Source: Piscicola geometra
Taxonomy: Eukaryota > Annelida > Clitellata > Hirudinida > Piscicolidae
NCBI GenBank assembly: GCA_943735955.1
Contig: OX030961.1
Location: forward strand, 1,992,483-2,056,482
DNA: 64,000 nucleotides
Direction of reading: 5' to 3'
Part shown: piece by piece, positions 13,371 through 25,301 of the stretch
Numbering within the stretch: the stretch's first letter is position 1
How the letters are laid out: each line of letters opens with the position of its first letter
The notes under the pieces: generated by a model
Seen by the model: only the letters and a program-made list of their open reading frames with translations
What the model was told of the DNA's origin: nothing
Databases searched by the model: none
Made by a program: the position numbers and the translations under genes

Positions 13371-14653
13371 TCATTCATCCATGTATCCATATATCCATCC
13401 ATCCATGCATAAATTCGTTCATCCATGTATCCATCCATTCATCCATGCGTCCATCCATGCATCCATGCATCAATTCATCCATTCATCCATCCATCCATTC
13501 ATCCATCCATTCATCCATCCATCCATCTACATATCCATCATTCAGTCCATCCATTTATGCATCCGTTCATCTATTTCTTAATACTTTTTTCCATCTTTTC
13601 ACATTTGTATCAATCAATCATTTTCTTCATTAATTCATTCATTTTTCACTTGTTAACGTGAACATTTTTTTTGTAATTTTTGCTTTAGGTGACGTCTTTT
13701 CATCTTCAAGAAATGTAGGCTTCCGAATCGGTCAGGTGTGAGCTTCGATTACAGAAGATGGATGGATTGTGAATGGCTGAGATGTAGTGTGTTGGAAACA
13801 GAGAGTTTCCAATAGATCAGTAATTCTCAATGATTCCACAAAGATGTGTTATTTATCTTCATAAAGTCAGCTACCCTCCCTCAAATCGTCACCATCACTG
13901 CATACTCTCCAAATCATCGTTCCCCATTACTTGCATTTGTTTGATGCAATCACGAGTTGGAAAAAGCACTTTATTTTTCTCATTTTAATTGATTTTTTTT
14001 CAATTTTTTTGATAAATGATTATGAAAGTTATCCTTCAGGTTATTATTTTATTATTTTTATTTAGCTACTCTTTTATTTTCGTAATAGCCTTTGGGAGCC
14101 CTATTTTCGAATCCTGATCTGAGAACTTCTCTTTTATGATTTTTTAATACTTTCGTTTATATCTGATAGTGCACTTCCTAATCTTTTTCTCACTTCTTTC
14201 CAGTGTGTGAAAGAGTTGACTGAATCTTTTCTTTTGAACTTCATTTCCACGATTTTAGTTGGTGTTGTTCCTATCTATCAATCGTTTCAAACAAACTTCT
14301 TACATTTATGAGTTTTATTTTTATTCGTTTTTCTTCGTAAAACTTCTAACTCTCTCATTCTTTTAATTATTTACTTTCATGGAGAGTAAACGTTAACGAT
14401 TTGTTTTCTTAAATTTTTTTTTGTTTTCTTTAATTCTATTCAATTTTTTATCATCAAGCCTTTGAAATCACCTTGGCAAAAATCTTTCTAAATTTAAATT
14501 TTTTTTTGAAAATAAAAAAACACAGTTTTTTAAAATAAATTAACGTAAAACACCATAAATAAAGCGCACCCTGTATTTGATTGCCGAAAACAATTTAAAA
14601 AACTAAAATCAGAATAGGACAGGTAATGGAAACCAGAAATTTTTTATTCAGTA

Positions 14654-15429
14654 GCGGAGACCGGGCAAGATGACATAATAGTATGCAAACGCTGAAATCA
14701 CTATTTTTGTTTTTGTTGTGAAGCTTTGATTGTATTCCGCGGTCACGTTATAACTTTTATGCACGTTTAAATAAGCTCTGCTGCAGAAATGGTAACATAT
14801 TTCGTTTGAAAAAATATTTATTAGTTTATTTATAATACTATCTATTAACACAAATAGTTGTCAATTAGTTGACTTCATACATGGCAATAAAAACAAAAGT
14901 TTGTAACTAAAATGTTCGGGGCAAGATGGTCAGGGCAAGATGACATGCTTGTCAGAATTTCCAAATATGATTATGATACGGGAGCTTTTGTGCTGCTTAA
15001 TTATTAGTAAATTATTATTAATTAAGAAATTACCGCAAAGAATTAATGCTGTAAGTTATAGATAATTACGGATGTTTAGATTTTATCATATTTTCATGAT
15101 ATTACAATTTATTTTATTTTATTAGATATTTCCATTAATTAAGAACATTGTTATAATTTTTTAACCATGTAAAATATTCAGAAAATGTAAATTTAGACTT
15201 TTTCAGTGTTGCCAACTTGTCCCGGTACTGGGGCAAGATGAACATTTAGAAGAGTTGTAGAAAAATGAAATTATTCTTTAGTTATGTTTATTTTTGAAAG
15301 TAAATGTTAATATGTTTATTACAAAAAATGAATGCTCTAACATTTCATGAAAAAAAGTTTGTTATATTTAAAAATAAAATAACAAATCGACATAAATCGT
15401 TAACCCGGTCATCTTGCCCCGGTCTCTCT
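14654..15429. mobile_element. TA-duplicating transposon with GGGGCAAGATGAC ends
   Basis: Left end GAGACCGGGCAAGATGAC and right end GTCATCTTGCCCCGGTCTC are inverted copies, flanked by TA (14652-14653 and 15430-15431). Further copies of the CAAGATGA motif lie inside, at about 14918-14945 and 15220-15242. The interior is A+T-rich with no recognisable transposase. Confidence 0.7.
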
Positions 15430-16389
15430 TACAACTGTATACCTGCTTCATTGGAAAGCTTCATTTTGTATTCAAATGTTGATGTCAAATAAAGAAAAAA
15501 CTGCTTTAAAAGTTCTAAAAAGTGCGTAGAAGAAATTCGTTGAGCTTGTATCATTTGTACAAGTTTCAAGAGACTTCAAGTGGCGTCTTCACAGAAATCT
15601 CGGCAACATTAAACTCAGTAGCTCGATAGCCGTGAAACTTTGCATACAAAGTGAATGTCAATTACGTACACGTTTCATTTTAAAAACAAAAAGTGTTTGT
15701 GAATACAATTAGGAAAGAAATTTAAAGTGTTGTTTTTTTAGATTTAATGATTTCAAATCGTTTGAAACTATTTGTTACAGTATATACTTTAAATTTTTTA
15801 TTTATTTGTTTAGAGCATTTATTTTTATGATATTGGTTTTTGGAAAATGTATCTCTTTGAAGTTATATTTAGGAAGGGTGTTTGATCATTAATAAATTGA
15901 AACATATTAATATGTTTATTTATTTTAAAGGTAGATATATATATATATAAATATATTTAAACAAGTGTAAAATTGGCAAAAACCGTTTTGTAAAACATAA
16001 AAATGCTTTTACTTTTTCAATTTTATAAAAGTTTAAGTTTTTAATTTTGTAATTGTTACTTTTTTTATTTTATATTATAAAATTCGCATCTGTTGCGAAC
16101 GCGTTCAACTTTCAGCCAGTCGGTGATGGTTTCTGTCGGCGTGTCAAAGCTTGGCCGAACGCAACGAGGATGCTATTGGCAACTGGCGCAAACGTAGAGC
16201 ATTTGCCTTGAGATATGAATCGCTAATACTTGTTTAAATTCATTTTATTTAATGAATTTTGTGAAAAATTAAAAAAATTACACAAAGGGTTTTTTAAATT
16301 TCACACTTGTTTAAGTTTCACTAGGTAATGGTACTGCATATTTTATAAATCAAAATAAATTTTATGAAATCTTGTTTCTAATTCCTTTC

Positions 16390-16800
16390 TTAGTAAAATG
16401 TGGGGAAAAAATTATGGCTAATGTATTTTGTCGACATGTTTTCTAGACAAAAAAAATCTTCATACATGCTGATTAAACTTTGTTAACTAAAAAAATAACA
16501 AATTCTAATAACAACAATTCTTTCATACATGTTAAGGTTAAAATTAGTTTTTAGATCACTTAATAACATTTAGTTTTAAATTTGTGAAAATATGCTCGTC
16601 AAAATTTTTGAAAGTCACAAACTTTCTGGCCTGAAGCGAGAGCTAAGACAGCAATTAGCTGACTTTTTTTCTCTATTCTATCATTGGAGTCTATCTTAAG
16701 CAGTTCATAATTTTTCTATCTGACTTCCAATATAAACTTAGCCAAAACCTCGGTATCCCATATTACCCAACTGTTCCATAATAACCGACTTTTCTCTTTG
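16390..16800. mobile_element. Partial relative of the 48.4-kb pogo-like element
   Basis: Follows 49450-49858 closely and in the same orientation. Shared features include the CTTTCTGGCCT block, the TTAAGCAGTTCATA block and the terminal CCCATATTACCCAACTGTTCC repeats. The left end is absent. Confidence 0.6.
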
Positions 16801-17042
16801 TAAATTGACTATATAGTAGGGGGTCATAAGTAAACAAAAAATCTAAAAATTGAAAGTTTGTTACGTCCACTTGGAATATGGCTCCCTAAGTTATTTCATG
16901 AATGTTTAATGTTGGAAGTTGCTACTTTTGATAAAGCCCCCCCCCCACACCCAAAAAACCAAATCGAAGATTTTGCCTTAAGCCTCAGAGTTTTCAAGTA
17001 AAAACAAAGCATTTGATGATTTAATTTACTCAAATTTCACTT

Positions 17043-17155
17043 AAATAAAGATACTTTAATAAGGTTACTTTGAAAGGTTATTTGATGAGGTTACTTTAAT
17101 GAAGTTAATTTAATAAGGTTACTTTAATGAGGTTAATTTAATAAGGTCACTCAAT
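17043..17155. repeat. 14-bp degenerate minisatellite
   Basis: Repeats of TTTAATAAGGTTAC and TTTAATGAGGTTAA alternate at a 14-bp spacing, about seven to eight units. Confidence 0.75.
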
Positions 17156-17199
17156 ATAATACTCAATATAATATAATATTATAAATATTATATTAAAAA

Positions 17200-17660
17200 A
17201 TGTGTGCAGCCCACACTACACTGGGCTTCATCAGTAACATGAATAAAGTTCTGCAATTGGTTGAAAGGGAGCAAATAATGGTATCCAGTGGGCTGTTTTT
17301 AAGACAAAGACAACAAGTTCGGGTTTTTTCCAAAGCAAAAACAGTTTCTATTCCCCACTTCAGTGATCTCGCTGAGTTTCCAAGCCAGAACCCACAGATA
17401 AAAAATCGCCTAGCCTGTCTACTCAGAGAAGCTATGAAACCTTTCTATTTCAAGTTGTTCTGGTGGTGTTTTCCTGCTTGGATGTGCACTTGGTGTCAAA
17501 AACAGCAGTTGAGCACTTGGAGCTAGTCTATAAGTTAATTTCTCTTATGCACCCCTATTCAAAACGGTTTCAGATGTTAGTGATAATCATGTCCTTGAAC
17601 CAAGATGGACTTTTTGAAAATTTGAAATCGATGATTATGCTTCTCCCCTATACATAGAGT
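17200..17660 (+). repeat. Degraded coding repeat, copy 1
   Basis: About 450 bp shared with 56210-56460 and its flank. It encodes VSIPHFSDLAEFPSQNPQIK and RLACLLREAMKPFYFKLF before a frameshift. The pattern faintly recalls the region before the dimerisation domain of ZBED5/FAM200-type hAT transposases. This is a guess from pattern only. Confidence 0.4.
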
Positions 17661-18219
17661 ATATATACTAATAGACTATTGAAAATTATTACAAACAAAT
17701 TACTTTTTTATCAAGTGAAAAACTGTTAAGAAATAAAGAAATGTGTGAAATAAAGAAATGTCTCTGGGCCAAGCGAGTTCAGCTTATGTTATTCCAAAGC
17801 AACCTTTTTTTGCAAAGTTTCTTCAAAAAATAAAGTTTATAAAGAAAATAAACAATATTTATATCGTTTTCAAAAGACATTTGATAACTCTTTTGAGAAG
17901 GAACTGAAAGACTATACATTCCAGATGTTTTGGAATAATCAATATTGATTTAGCGAAAAAATTATTTATTTAGATAGTTAAGATAGTTTGACGATAATAA
18001 AATCAATAATTTAAAACTTTTAAATTACATTTTTATTACATACAATCTTAGCATTTCACCTAAGCATTTTATCTTGGAACCCAGTTGCTCAAGAGAGAAT
18101 TTTAATTGTTGACAAAGAGTCAACATAATGGCTGGATAAATTTTAATTGAAATGATTGGTTATGCGATTGCGCTACGAGGCTACGTGTGAAAATCGTTCC
18201 ATTTCGTGCAACCTCCTCC
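17655..18219. mobile_element. Partial reversed copy of the 22.7-kb element
   Basis: The reverse complement of this stretch follows 22734 to about 23300. Shared features include the end TTGCACGAAATGGAAC, then the cacgtagcctc and caattacataacc parts, and the block around GGAATAACATAAG. It ends at 18219 next to TA. The other end is missing or changed. Confidence 0.6.
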
Positions 18220-19152
18220 TACACCCAGAATGGTATTTTCAAATGGACAAAAACACTTCTCCTTCAACACACTTGTGTTTTTGCTTTTTATTCTGTATTC
18301 ATATTTCCATGTAAATGAGAAAAACGTGCAATCTTCAGAAGAAATAATTTAAAATTGCAAAGCATCAAAATATTCAATACTCAATGTTTCAATACAAATT
18401 TATCAGAGCCGAAAAACTAAGTTTCTGGCTTCGAAAAGAGCCTAATTATAAAAATCTTTTAAACACTATAAAAAACTTTTTTGAGAATCTTTAAGATTTA
18501 AATGTTGAACAACTATAAGATTCAATTTTACTGAAAATCTATTTCAATATAATACATCTTTGTGAGTTTGGTTTGTTTATTGACATAAAAGCTATGAAGT
18601 TGTGTTAAGATACTCTGACTTTTTTTGACTCAAAAATACGTTTGGAAACGATAGTGAAATTTTGGAGTTTATGGTTATGACAAACAAGAATGTTGTACAG
18701 GATATGATGGTGATGGGACAGTAGTGGCAATGGTGACGATTTCGAATACTTACTTATGAAAGAGCAACTAATAAAAGATAAATTTGAATTAAAATAATAA
18801 AAAGATTTAAATTTAGCAATTTTAAATTTTGTCTAATTGTTTGCTCAGCAGCAATAAGTTGGGACTTTCAAATGAAATGATGAAGAGAAAGTGTAAAAAT
18901 AAAATGTTTGGAGAAGTTTGAACCGTTTGTTGAAAGGACAGATGCTGAGATAAAAGATCATGAAATCACCAAACATTTTCTCCAGTTGCTTGCGATGGGG
19001 TTTTTAGAGTTCCATAAAATTTACTGGAGTTAAAATGAAGATATTTCTTGCATACTGAAAAAAAGTATTACACGCTCTTCATAATTATATAGCATACTGT
19101 GTACGTCGCGCTGTCGATAAAAACCTTTTGACCTCATATATGCGCCACTAGA

Positions 19153-19205
19153 TAATGATGGTGATGACGATGATGAGGTTGATGATGATGATAATGATGA
19201 TGATG

Positions 19206-19237
<32 letters not shown>

Positions 19238-19471
19238 GATGGTGATGATGATAATGATGATGACGATAGCGATGACGATGATGATGATGATGACGATGAT
19301 AAGGATGATGATGATGATAATGATGAGGATGATGATGATGACGATGACAATGACGATGACGCTGATGATGGTGATGATGCTGAAGAAGATGATGAAGATG
19401 ATGATGATGATGATGATGAGGACGATGGATGATGAGGATGGTGATGATAATAATGAGGATGATGATGATGA
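19153..19471. repeat. Imperfect GAT trinucleotide repeat
   Basis: GATGATGAT with frequent GAC, GGT and AAT variants. It lies in intron 1 of the gene 1 pseudogene. Open frames on both strands here encode only Met/Asp, Ser or His runs and are not genes. Confidence 0.95.
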
Positions 19472-21023
19472 AATGCACTTTCCACAAGGATCCTACGTTG
19501 AGCTTCCTTCACATCCCGCATACCGACTCATGTCGTACGGGCTTGAATTTTCTAAAAGCAGTATGAAAAACATTGAACCTTCGCAAAAATAAATAGTTTT
19601 TGAAAAGTAATTATAAAATATAATAATTATAACAATTTTGTAAATTAAATGACAGAAAGAAATAAAATAGTTTTTCCAATTGACGCTTTTTTCTGAACCG
19701 AAAAGATAGAAAGAGTGCATATTTTCGTGAAAGTTATTGAGATTAACCTCAATTATCTTAGTTAAAACAAACATAATTATTTTTCTGAAATAAATGTTCT
19801 GTCAGTAAAAAAAGGCGACTTATTAATTCACTCGAAACAAATTAATTTTCATATATGGAAATGAAAAATTGAAAAAAATTAAATATTAATTGTTAAAAAT
19901 TTTTTATTCCATATTTCAAAAATCTTTTTAAAAAGTTGATAAGTTAAATGGTCTGGACCTAATGAAGTTATTAACACCAAAAATGTGAAAAAATCTAGAA
20001 TATTTTACTAAATAAAATGTTTAAAATATCCTGGTAAAAAATTCTAAGGCTATTCATCAAAATGTCTACAAAATAATACTGGTTTCAAGTCATTATTTAA
20101 AGCTCGCAATTTTTTATACATTTCCCTTAACGTTGGAAAAATCGCTGGCGTTACTAGCAAAGTGAAAAACTTTATTCTTTGTGAATCAAAAATGTTAAAA
20201 GTATTTTTTGGATTTTAAAAATCATGAACGGAGGTCTTTCATTAGCAGTTTATTTCAAACGCATGTTTCTTCACGAGACTGATTTCTGACAAAAGGAGCA
20301 AAAAATGTCCAAATTAAATTTTTCAAATAAATTTTGTTGATAATAGAGCAATCTATTGTTTGATTGCATTGAGCAGATTTTATGTGAGAAACAACTTACT
20401 AAAATCTAAAACCCACGCGTTTATTAGCCACATCACAACACATTCTTTGTCACCTATAAAGACTTTATCATTTCCATGAATTCTAATTTATTTCCAGACT
20501 TTATGGCACTCCGTAGCTTTTAAAGCCTCTTGCAGTATGCGCCTTCTTCGCATATTTCACACCATTTTATGAATCGCAAACCTCGAAGAAAAGTACACGG
20601 CACAAGACCCTTGAGAACGCCTGCACGAAGGGGATTTATTGAGTGTGAGGTAAGGTGTCTGTGCTGCATAAAAAGTCATTTTGCTTTTCTGAACAGAAAC
20701 GATGGCTATAGCAAAAATACTATAAAATACTATAAAAGATGACAAGAATTTTTGTTAAGTTAACCATGAATTTATGCATGATTGTGTTTATAGTAAAGAC
20801 GATGATGATAGTGACGATGGAAGTGTTGACGGGATTCTGAGAAAGATTTAACATTTTAAACATGACGCGTCTTCGATTATTGAAGAGTTGTCAATAATAG
20901 ATTGAAAACCTTAGATTTATGATTACCGTTTTGCAGATCGAGACAGGCGTCGTCGCAATGCTCCGAATGCTTCAAGGCGATCGCAAGGTGAGGGACGACT
21001 GCCACGATGACGAATGCAAACAT

Positions 21024-22317
21024 CGTCAATGAAGGATGATTACAATTTACCTTAAAATGCGCAATTATCCTTTCATTTCGGGTGCAACTCAAACACTCAG
21101 ACCCGTTGCCATTTCTAATTATAACACAATAGCAATTAATTTTATTATCTTTACAAAATCGTGTTTATATGGATAAATTATATCTGAAACACATTTTTTA
21201 AGCCTGTAAGATTGTTATGCATTCGAATTATTGTAAGTTTTTTAAACATTCTGAAACTTCTTTCTGTCTCAGTTGAGAAATGGAAAAATGTTCATCTATT
21301 AAACTTATATTTTAGATAATTTATATAATGCCATTTCGACTTTCAGCGCGTTCAGTGATTTGTCGACTAAAATAATTAGCTATAATGCCATTGATGCTGA
21401 CGATTGAAGCGAAAAAAGTCAGTAATTTCAATTATTGAACATTTTTTCTTAAAGTATCATCATCATCACCATTTCGGATTATATATAAAAACTTTTAATC
21501 CATCAGAGGCAGCGGTCACTTCATCCCTCAGAGCGGATCTTGGCATCCAAACTATTTGTCTACATTCACCCCAAATTCTGCTGAACCACTTATTATTCAA
21601 TATTTTTGGGACTTTCAAGCTTTAATTTAATATTTTGGGAACTTTTAAGCCTTTTGCTACGAGAATTAATTGGTGCCCTACTCAAAGAGCTCGACCATTT
21701 ATTCTCTTTGCATTTTAAAATTGAATTAGTTTCTATAAAAACTCTTTGAAGAAAGTATAAAAACTTGAGTTCCATGTGATTTTTAATAGTTAAAAAAAGT
21801 TTGTAAAAAAATTAAAGCTTGAAACATAAGAGACCAATTTAATTTGATAAAAGGAAAATTAAAGATTTAATACAAATGCGTTAACACTAAAAAAATATTA
21901 TTTGTTGAATTTGTAGACAAGTAGTTTGTGAGCCGATTCAAAGTTGCAAATGGTTAACAGTGCCCAGAAGGGAAAAATTGTTCTTAAAAAGAGTATCAAG
22001 TTTCAGAATAATTTTATTTTGCTCAAAAGAAAAAATCAAAAAGGCTTCAACAGTACTTTTTTATTTCTCAATCGCATGATTGAAGCCTCTTAAGGGTGAT
22101 TTTAAATATGAAATAAATCTTTTCTCCACGTAAAGGCTAGCCGATAAGTGCCAGTGCTTGAACTACATTTATAAAAGTGGTAATGGTGTCGGAGATGATG
22201 ATAAATGTGCTGGTGGGGATAGTTTTGTTTGTGGTAATAATAGGAAAACAATTTAAAGAATTTTTCAGATAAAAATGCAATATTTTAATAAAAAACTTTA
22301 ACTTTTAAAATTAAAAG
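21024..22317. other. Spacer upstream of the gene 1 pseudogene
   Basis: A+T-rich, without exon-like stretches. Sequence directly upstream of the pseudogene start codon does not align with that of gene 1. Confidence 0.4.
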
Positions 22318-22733
22318 CTAATGAGATACATGAAATAACAAACCCGTTCTCCACTCGACTTGAGTTGTGAACGGAAATAATTTAGAGCGGGTCATTACTC
22401 CGAATGTGGAGAGTTTGATTCGGAGGGCCAAGCCATTTCTGCCCACCCATCTCGAGTCCACAATGGCCATAAAGATGATTATCTTCGGCATTTGGCATTG
22501 TTCATGCAAACTCCACTCTGCATCTCTCACTTGATTTAGTCTTCAGGAATTCTTTTCAAGTCTGTGTAACTACCGTAAAATACCAATATACTCGAGCATT
22601 TTAAAATACTTTTTTTATATTTAAAAAAAGAAATGTTTTTTCAACTGATTAAGAAAACTCTAAATTGATAAGTATTAAAAGAAAGTCATTAGTCTTTCTA
22701 TATTTTGTTTTTATATTAGTTCTATCCTTAGTA

Positions 22734-24122
22734 GGGGGATGTTGCACAAGATGGAACAATTTTTATACGTAGCCTCATAGCTCAATTACATAACCAATAA
22801 CGTAAATTAAAATTTATCCAACTATTATATTGAATCTTTGTCTAACCATATCAACTTTAACATAAGAAATAAATACAAATAAATATGAGTCTATTAACCT
22901 CAAAAATGAACACTCACAAATTCAATCTTGAGCAATTGCGTTCCCAAGATTGAATGCATAGTTGCCTAAGATGAAATCATATCGTATGTCATACAAATTT
23001 TAATTTACACGTTTTACTTATCATCAGACTATCTTAATTATTTTAAGAAATACTTTTTCCCGCTCACTCAATACTGATAATTCGAAAAAATCTTTATTTA
23101 TATTGGAATATGTAGTCTTTCAGTTTATAACCAAATCTTCATCAAAAGCTTTTTAAAACGTTCAAATTTTTAATAAATTTCATTTTAAAAGTAAACTTTG
23201 CAGAAAAATGTTGCTTTGGAATAACATAAGTTAAAGTCGAGAAACTTCTTCATTTTGCACTTCACTATTAGCTTCAAACATTTCCCGTGCAAACCTCAAG
23301 TCTACAGTCTATAGAGACTAATCAGACGAATGTTTATATCTATTCAAATTTAAGATTTAGCTATAAATAGAACATACTTGTGGCAAAGCTAATGACTACT
23401 AACAGTTTTCTCATTTAATGAAAAAGTAAAACATTTGTTTGTATTAATGTTCAATAGGCTATTTAGAATATAAACTCTATCATACTGTATATAGTTTATT
23501 ATACTGTATATAGTCTATTATACTGTATATAGTCTATTATACTGTATATAGTCAATTATACTGTATATAGTCTATTATACTGTCTATAGTCTATTATACT
23601 GTATATAGTCTTTTATACTGTATATAGTCTATTATACCTTATATAGTCTATTAGACTGTATATAGTCTATTATACTGTTTATAGTCTATATAGATTTATC
23701 AGAGCACTACCGTCATCTCCCGATATGTACGAATGCCAGACAGATTTATCAATGTCTATAATCTCATCCTACGTTTCATCTGAAGCAACTATTAACGTTT
23801 CATCTTAGGCAACTATGACCATGCTACACATCCATGGTCACAACAGGCTAATCACTCAATTATTAAGCATACTACTTGCACATAATAAATAATAAATCTA
23901 ATAAATAATACAAAAATAAAATTATACTCCTTCGGATGTGAGGAAAAAAACAACAAAACGTTATCTTTTAACTTTTTCAATATTCTTTTATAAATCAGTT
24001 TTTCAATTATTATAATTGAACCAGACAACTTTCAGAAACGAAACCAACATACAAATGTGTTTAGAAGATAAATTTGTAAACAAAATATATTAGAAACCGG
24101 TTCATCTTAATCAACCTACCCC
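22734..24122. mobile_element. TA-duplicating transposon with TTGCACAAGATGGAAC ends
   Basis: The left end GGGGGATGTTGCACAAGATG and the right end, which read inverted is GGGGTAGGTTGATTAAGATG, are imperfect inverted repeats flanked by TA. Internal inverted copies of GTTGCCTAAGATGAAA lie near 22963 and 23790. A 19-bp minisatellite occupies 23477-23690. A partial reversed copy lies at 17655-18219. Confidence 0.65.
23477..23690. repeat. 19-bp minisatellite inside a transposon
   Basis: Unit TACTGTATATAGTCTATTA, about 11 copies with point variants. It lies within the element at 22734-24122. Confidence 0.9.
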
Positions 24123-24785
24123 TATATGAGTATTAAAGTAGACCTATTTTTTGAAAATACATAAAAAGTAGTCCATTTGAATGCAACTCTAATAACACTC
24201 GAAGACGAATTTTCTCCCAACGTCGTTACGCTCACATTCAGTCAAGCCATTTGTGTCTTTTGTACTGAATAAAAATGTATTTAGGACTTTAGCTAGGATG
24301 TGAAGAAAAAGACAAAGAATTGAAGAGTTCAAAACAGTGGGTGAAAATAAAAAGGGTGAAAGACGATGGTAGAGGTGAGCATTGTTTCACAATAATTTGC
24401 AGTCGGTGAATAAGAGAAAGGAAAGAATTAAAGCCACACCATCACATTTTCAAAATGAAATTCCTTTTTAAGCATAAAACATTGTTTTATTTTTTAAACA
24501 TTCTTTCTGTTTCTAGACGTCTTCCGTCTGTTTAGTAGCCTTTAATAAAGGTTTATTGAGAGAAGTCATTGACTTAAGCGTGGATGAATTGACAGAAAGA
24601 CTGCGTTTATGCTTCTTAAACAATAAATGCATTCAAACAAGATGCCGCAACTGCCTATGAATCAATGCTCTCGTGTCTATAGGCATGAGTGAAAGAGTGA
24701 ATGTGTTTTTTTTTGTTTTTTTTTGTCTATATCTTTCACAGCATGACAGACGCATGCCATGTTACAATGGTTCTGAGAACCATGG

Positions 24786-24951
24786 TTCTTATGCGCCAAA
24801 GACGCCACTCCACACGACGTACCCATCTCTCGCAAACACCGCATCATATACACTACGTATATGTTAGTTCACGGTTGCTTGTCAGGGATTCGAACAGGCA
24901 ACCTTTGAGTTGCAAGTCCAACGTCTACCATCTAAGCCATCCCCGCTCCCC
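24786..24951 (-). repeat. tRNA-derived SINE, copy 2
   Basis: Same family in minus orientation. This copy keeps the best B box, GTTCGAATCC on the minus strand. The body is more diverged, with changes in the ATGCGCC tail region. Confidence 0.65.
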
Positions 24952-25193
24952 TGTTGGTGGGGAATGGATGGATGGATGGATGAATGAATGGATAGATGGA
25001 TGAATGGATTGACTGAATAACTTATCAGTCATCTGAAGTGTCTTTTTCTTTTGAGCAAGAGACTTAATTGATTCACTGGATGCAAGACTCGAAGCTTTGC
25101 GCTTTAGCACAGACCATTTCACTGAAGGCTCAAAGAACTATAGGTGAAATAAAATTATTAAAGTTGAACGTGCAAATGCTTTTTTGTTTCAAG

Positions 25194-25207
25194 TCTTTTA
25201 TTTATTT
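25194..25207 (-). terminator. Polyadenylation signal of gene 2
   Basis: The minus strand reads AAATAAATAAAAG here, giving two overlapping AATAAA hexamers about 95-105 nt after the gene 2 stop codon. Position and spacing fit a eukaryotic 3' end. Confidence 0.5.
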
Positions 25208-25301
25208 CTTGGAAACTAAAGGACGCTTGTGGCGGGGTGAGGGCACGGAGGAGTGTGAATTTAAGAAAGCTAAAACTGGCAAAAAACATTTCAGAAAATT
25301 T

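Larger units (their letters stand above)
7537..21023 (-). pseudogene. Decayed tandem copy of gene 1
   Basis: Exon-sized islands match gene 1 in order and orientation. They are 20927-21023 (exon 1), 13729-13815 (exon 3), 12431-12525 (exon 4), 11497-11581 (exon 6), 10956-11216 (exon 7 part), about 10290-10385 (exon 10 part), 8898-8936 (exon 13), 8538-8576 (exon 14) and 7537-7701 (exon 15). Lesions are an in-frame TAA in exon 3, TGC changed to TGA at 11506-11508 in exon 6, an extra C near 11067-11070 in exon 7, a lost donor and stops in exon 10, and five bases missing in exon 13. Exons 1, 4, 14 and 15 are still open. I found no equivalents of exons 2, 5, 8, 9, 11 and 12. Introns are mostly unalignable and carry different transposons. 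Confidence 0.72.

Noticed and set aside
12604..13661. Long open frames across the ATCC/ATGCATCC array on both strands (HPSI, DGWM and similar repeats)
   Set aside because: A 12-bp (multiple of three) array without stops is open in several frames on both strands by construction, and no splice or start support exists.
19030..19592. Ser-, His- or Met/Asp-rich frames across the GAT repeat
   Set aside because: Trinucleotide repeats are open in all frames that avoid stops, and composition reflects only the repeat.
20530..20742. 70-codon plus-strand ORF with a donor-like GTAAGG after GFIECE
   Set aside because: No matching acceptor or neighbouring exon, and the minus strand is open to a similar extent.
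25040..25125. A further gene 2 exon encoding VLKRKASSLASSESIKSLAQ
   Set aside because: The acceptor is acceptable, but the phase does not match exon 5 or 6 and it lies beyond the polyadenylation signal. Possibly part of another transcript.
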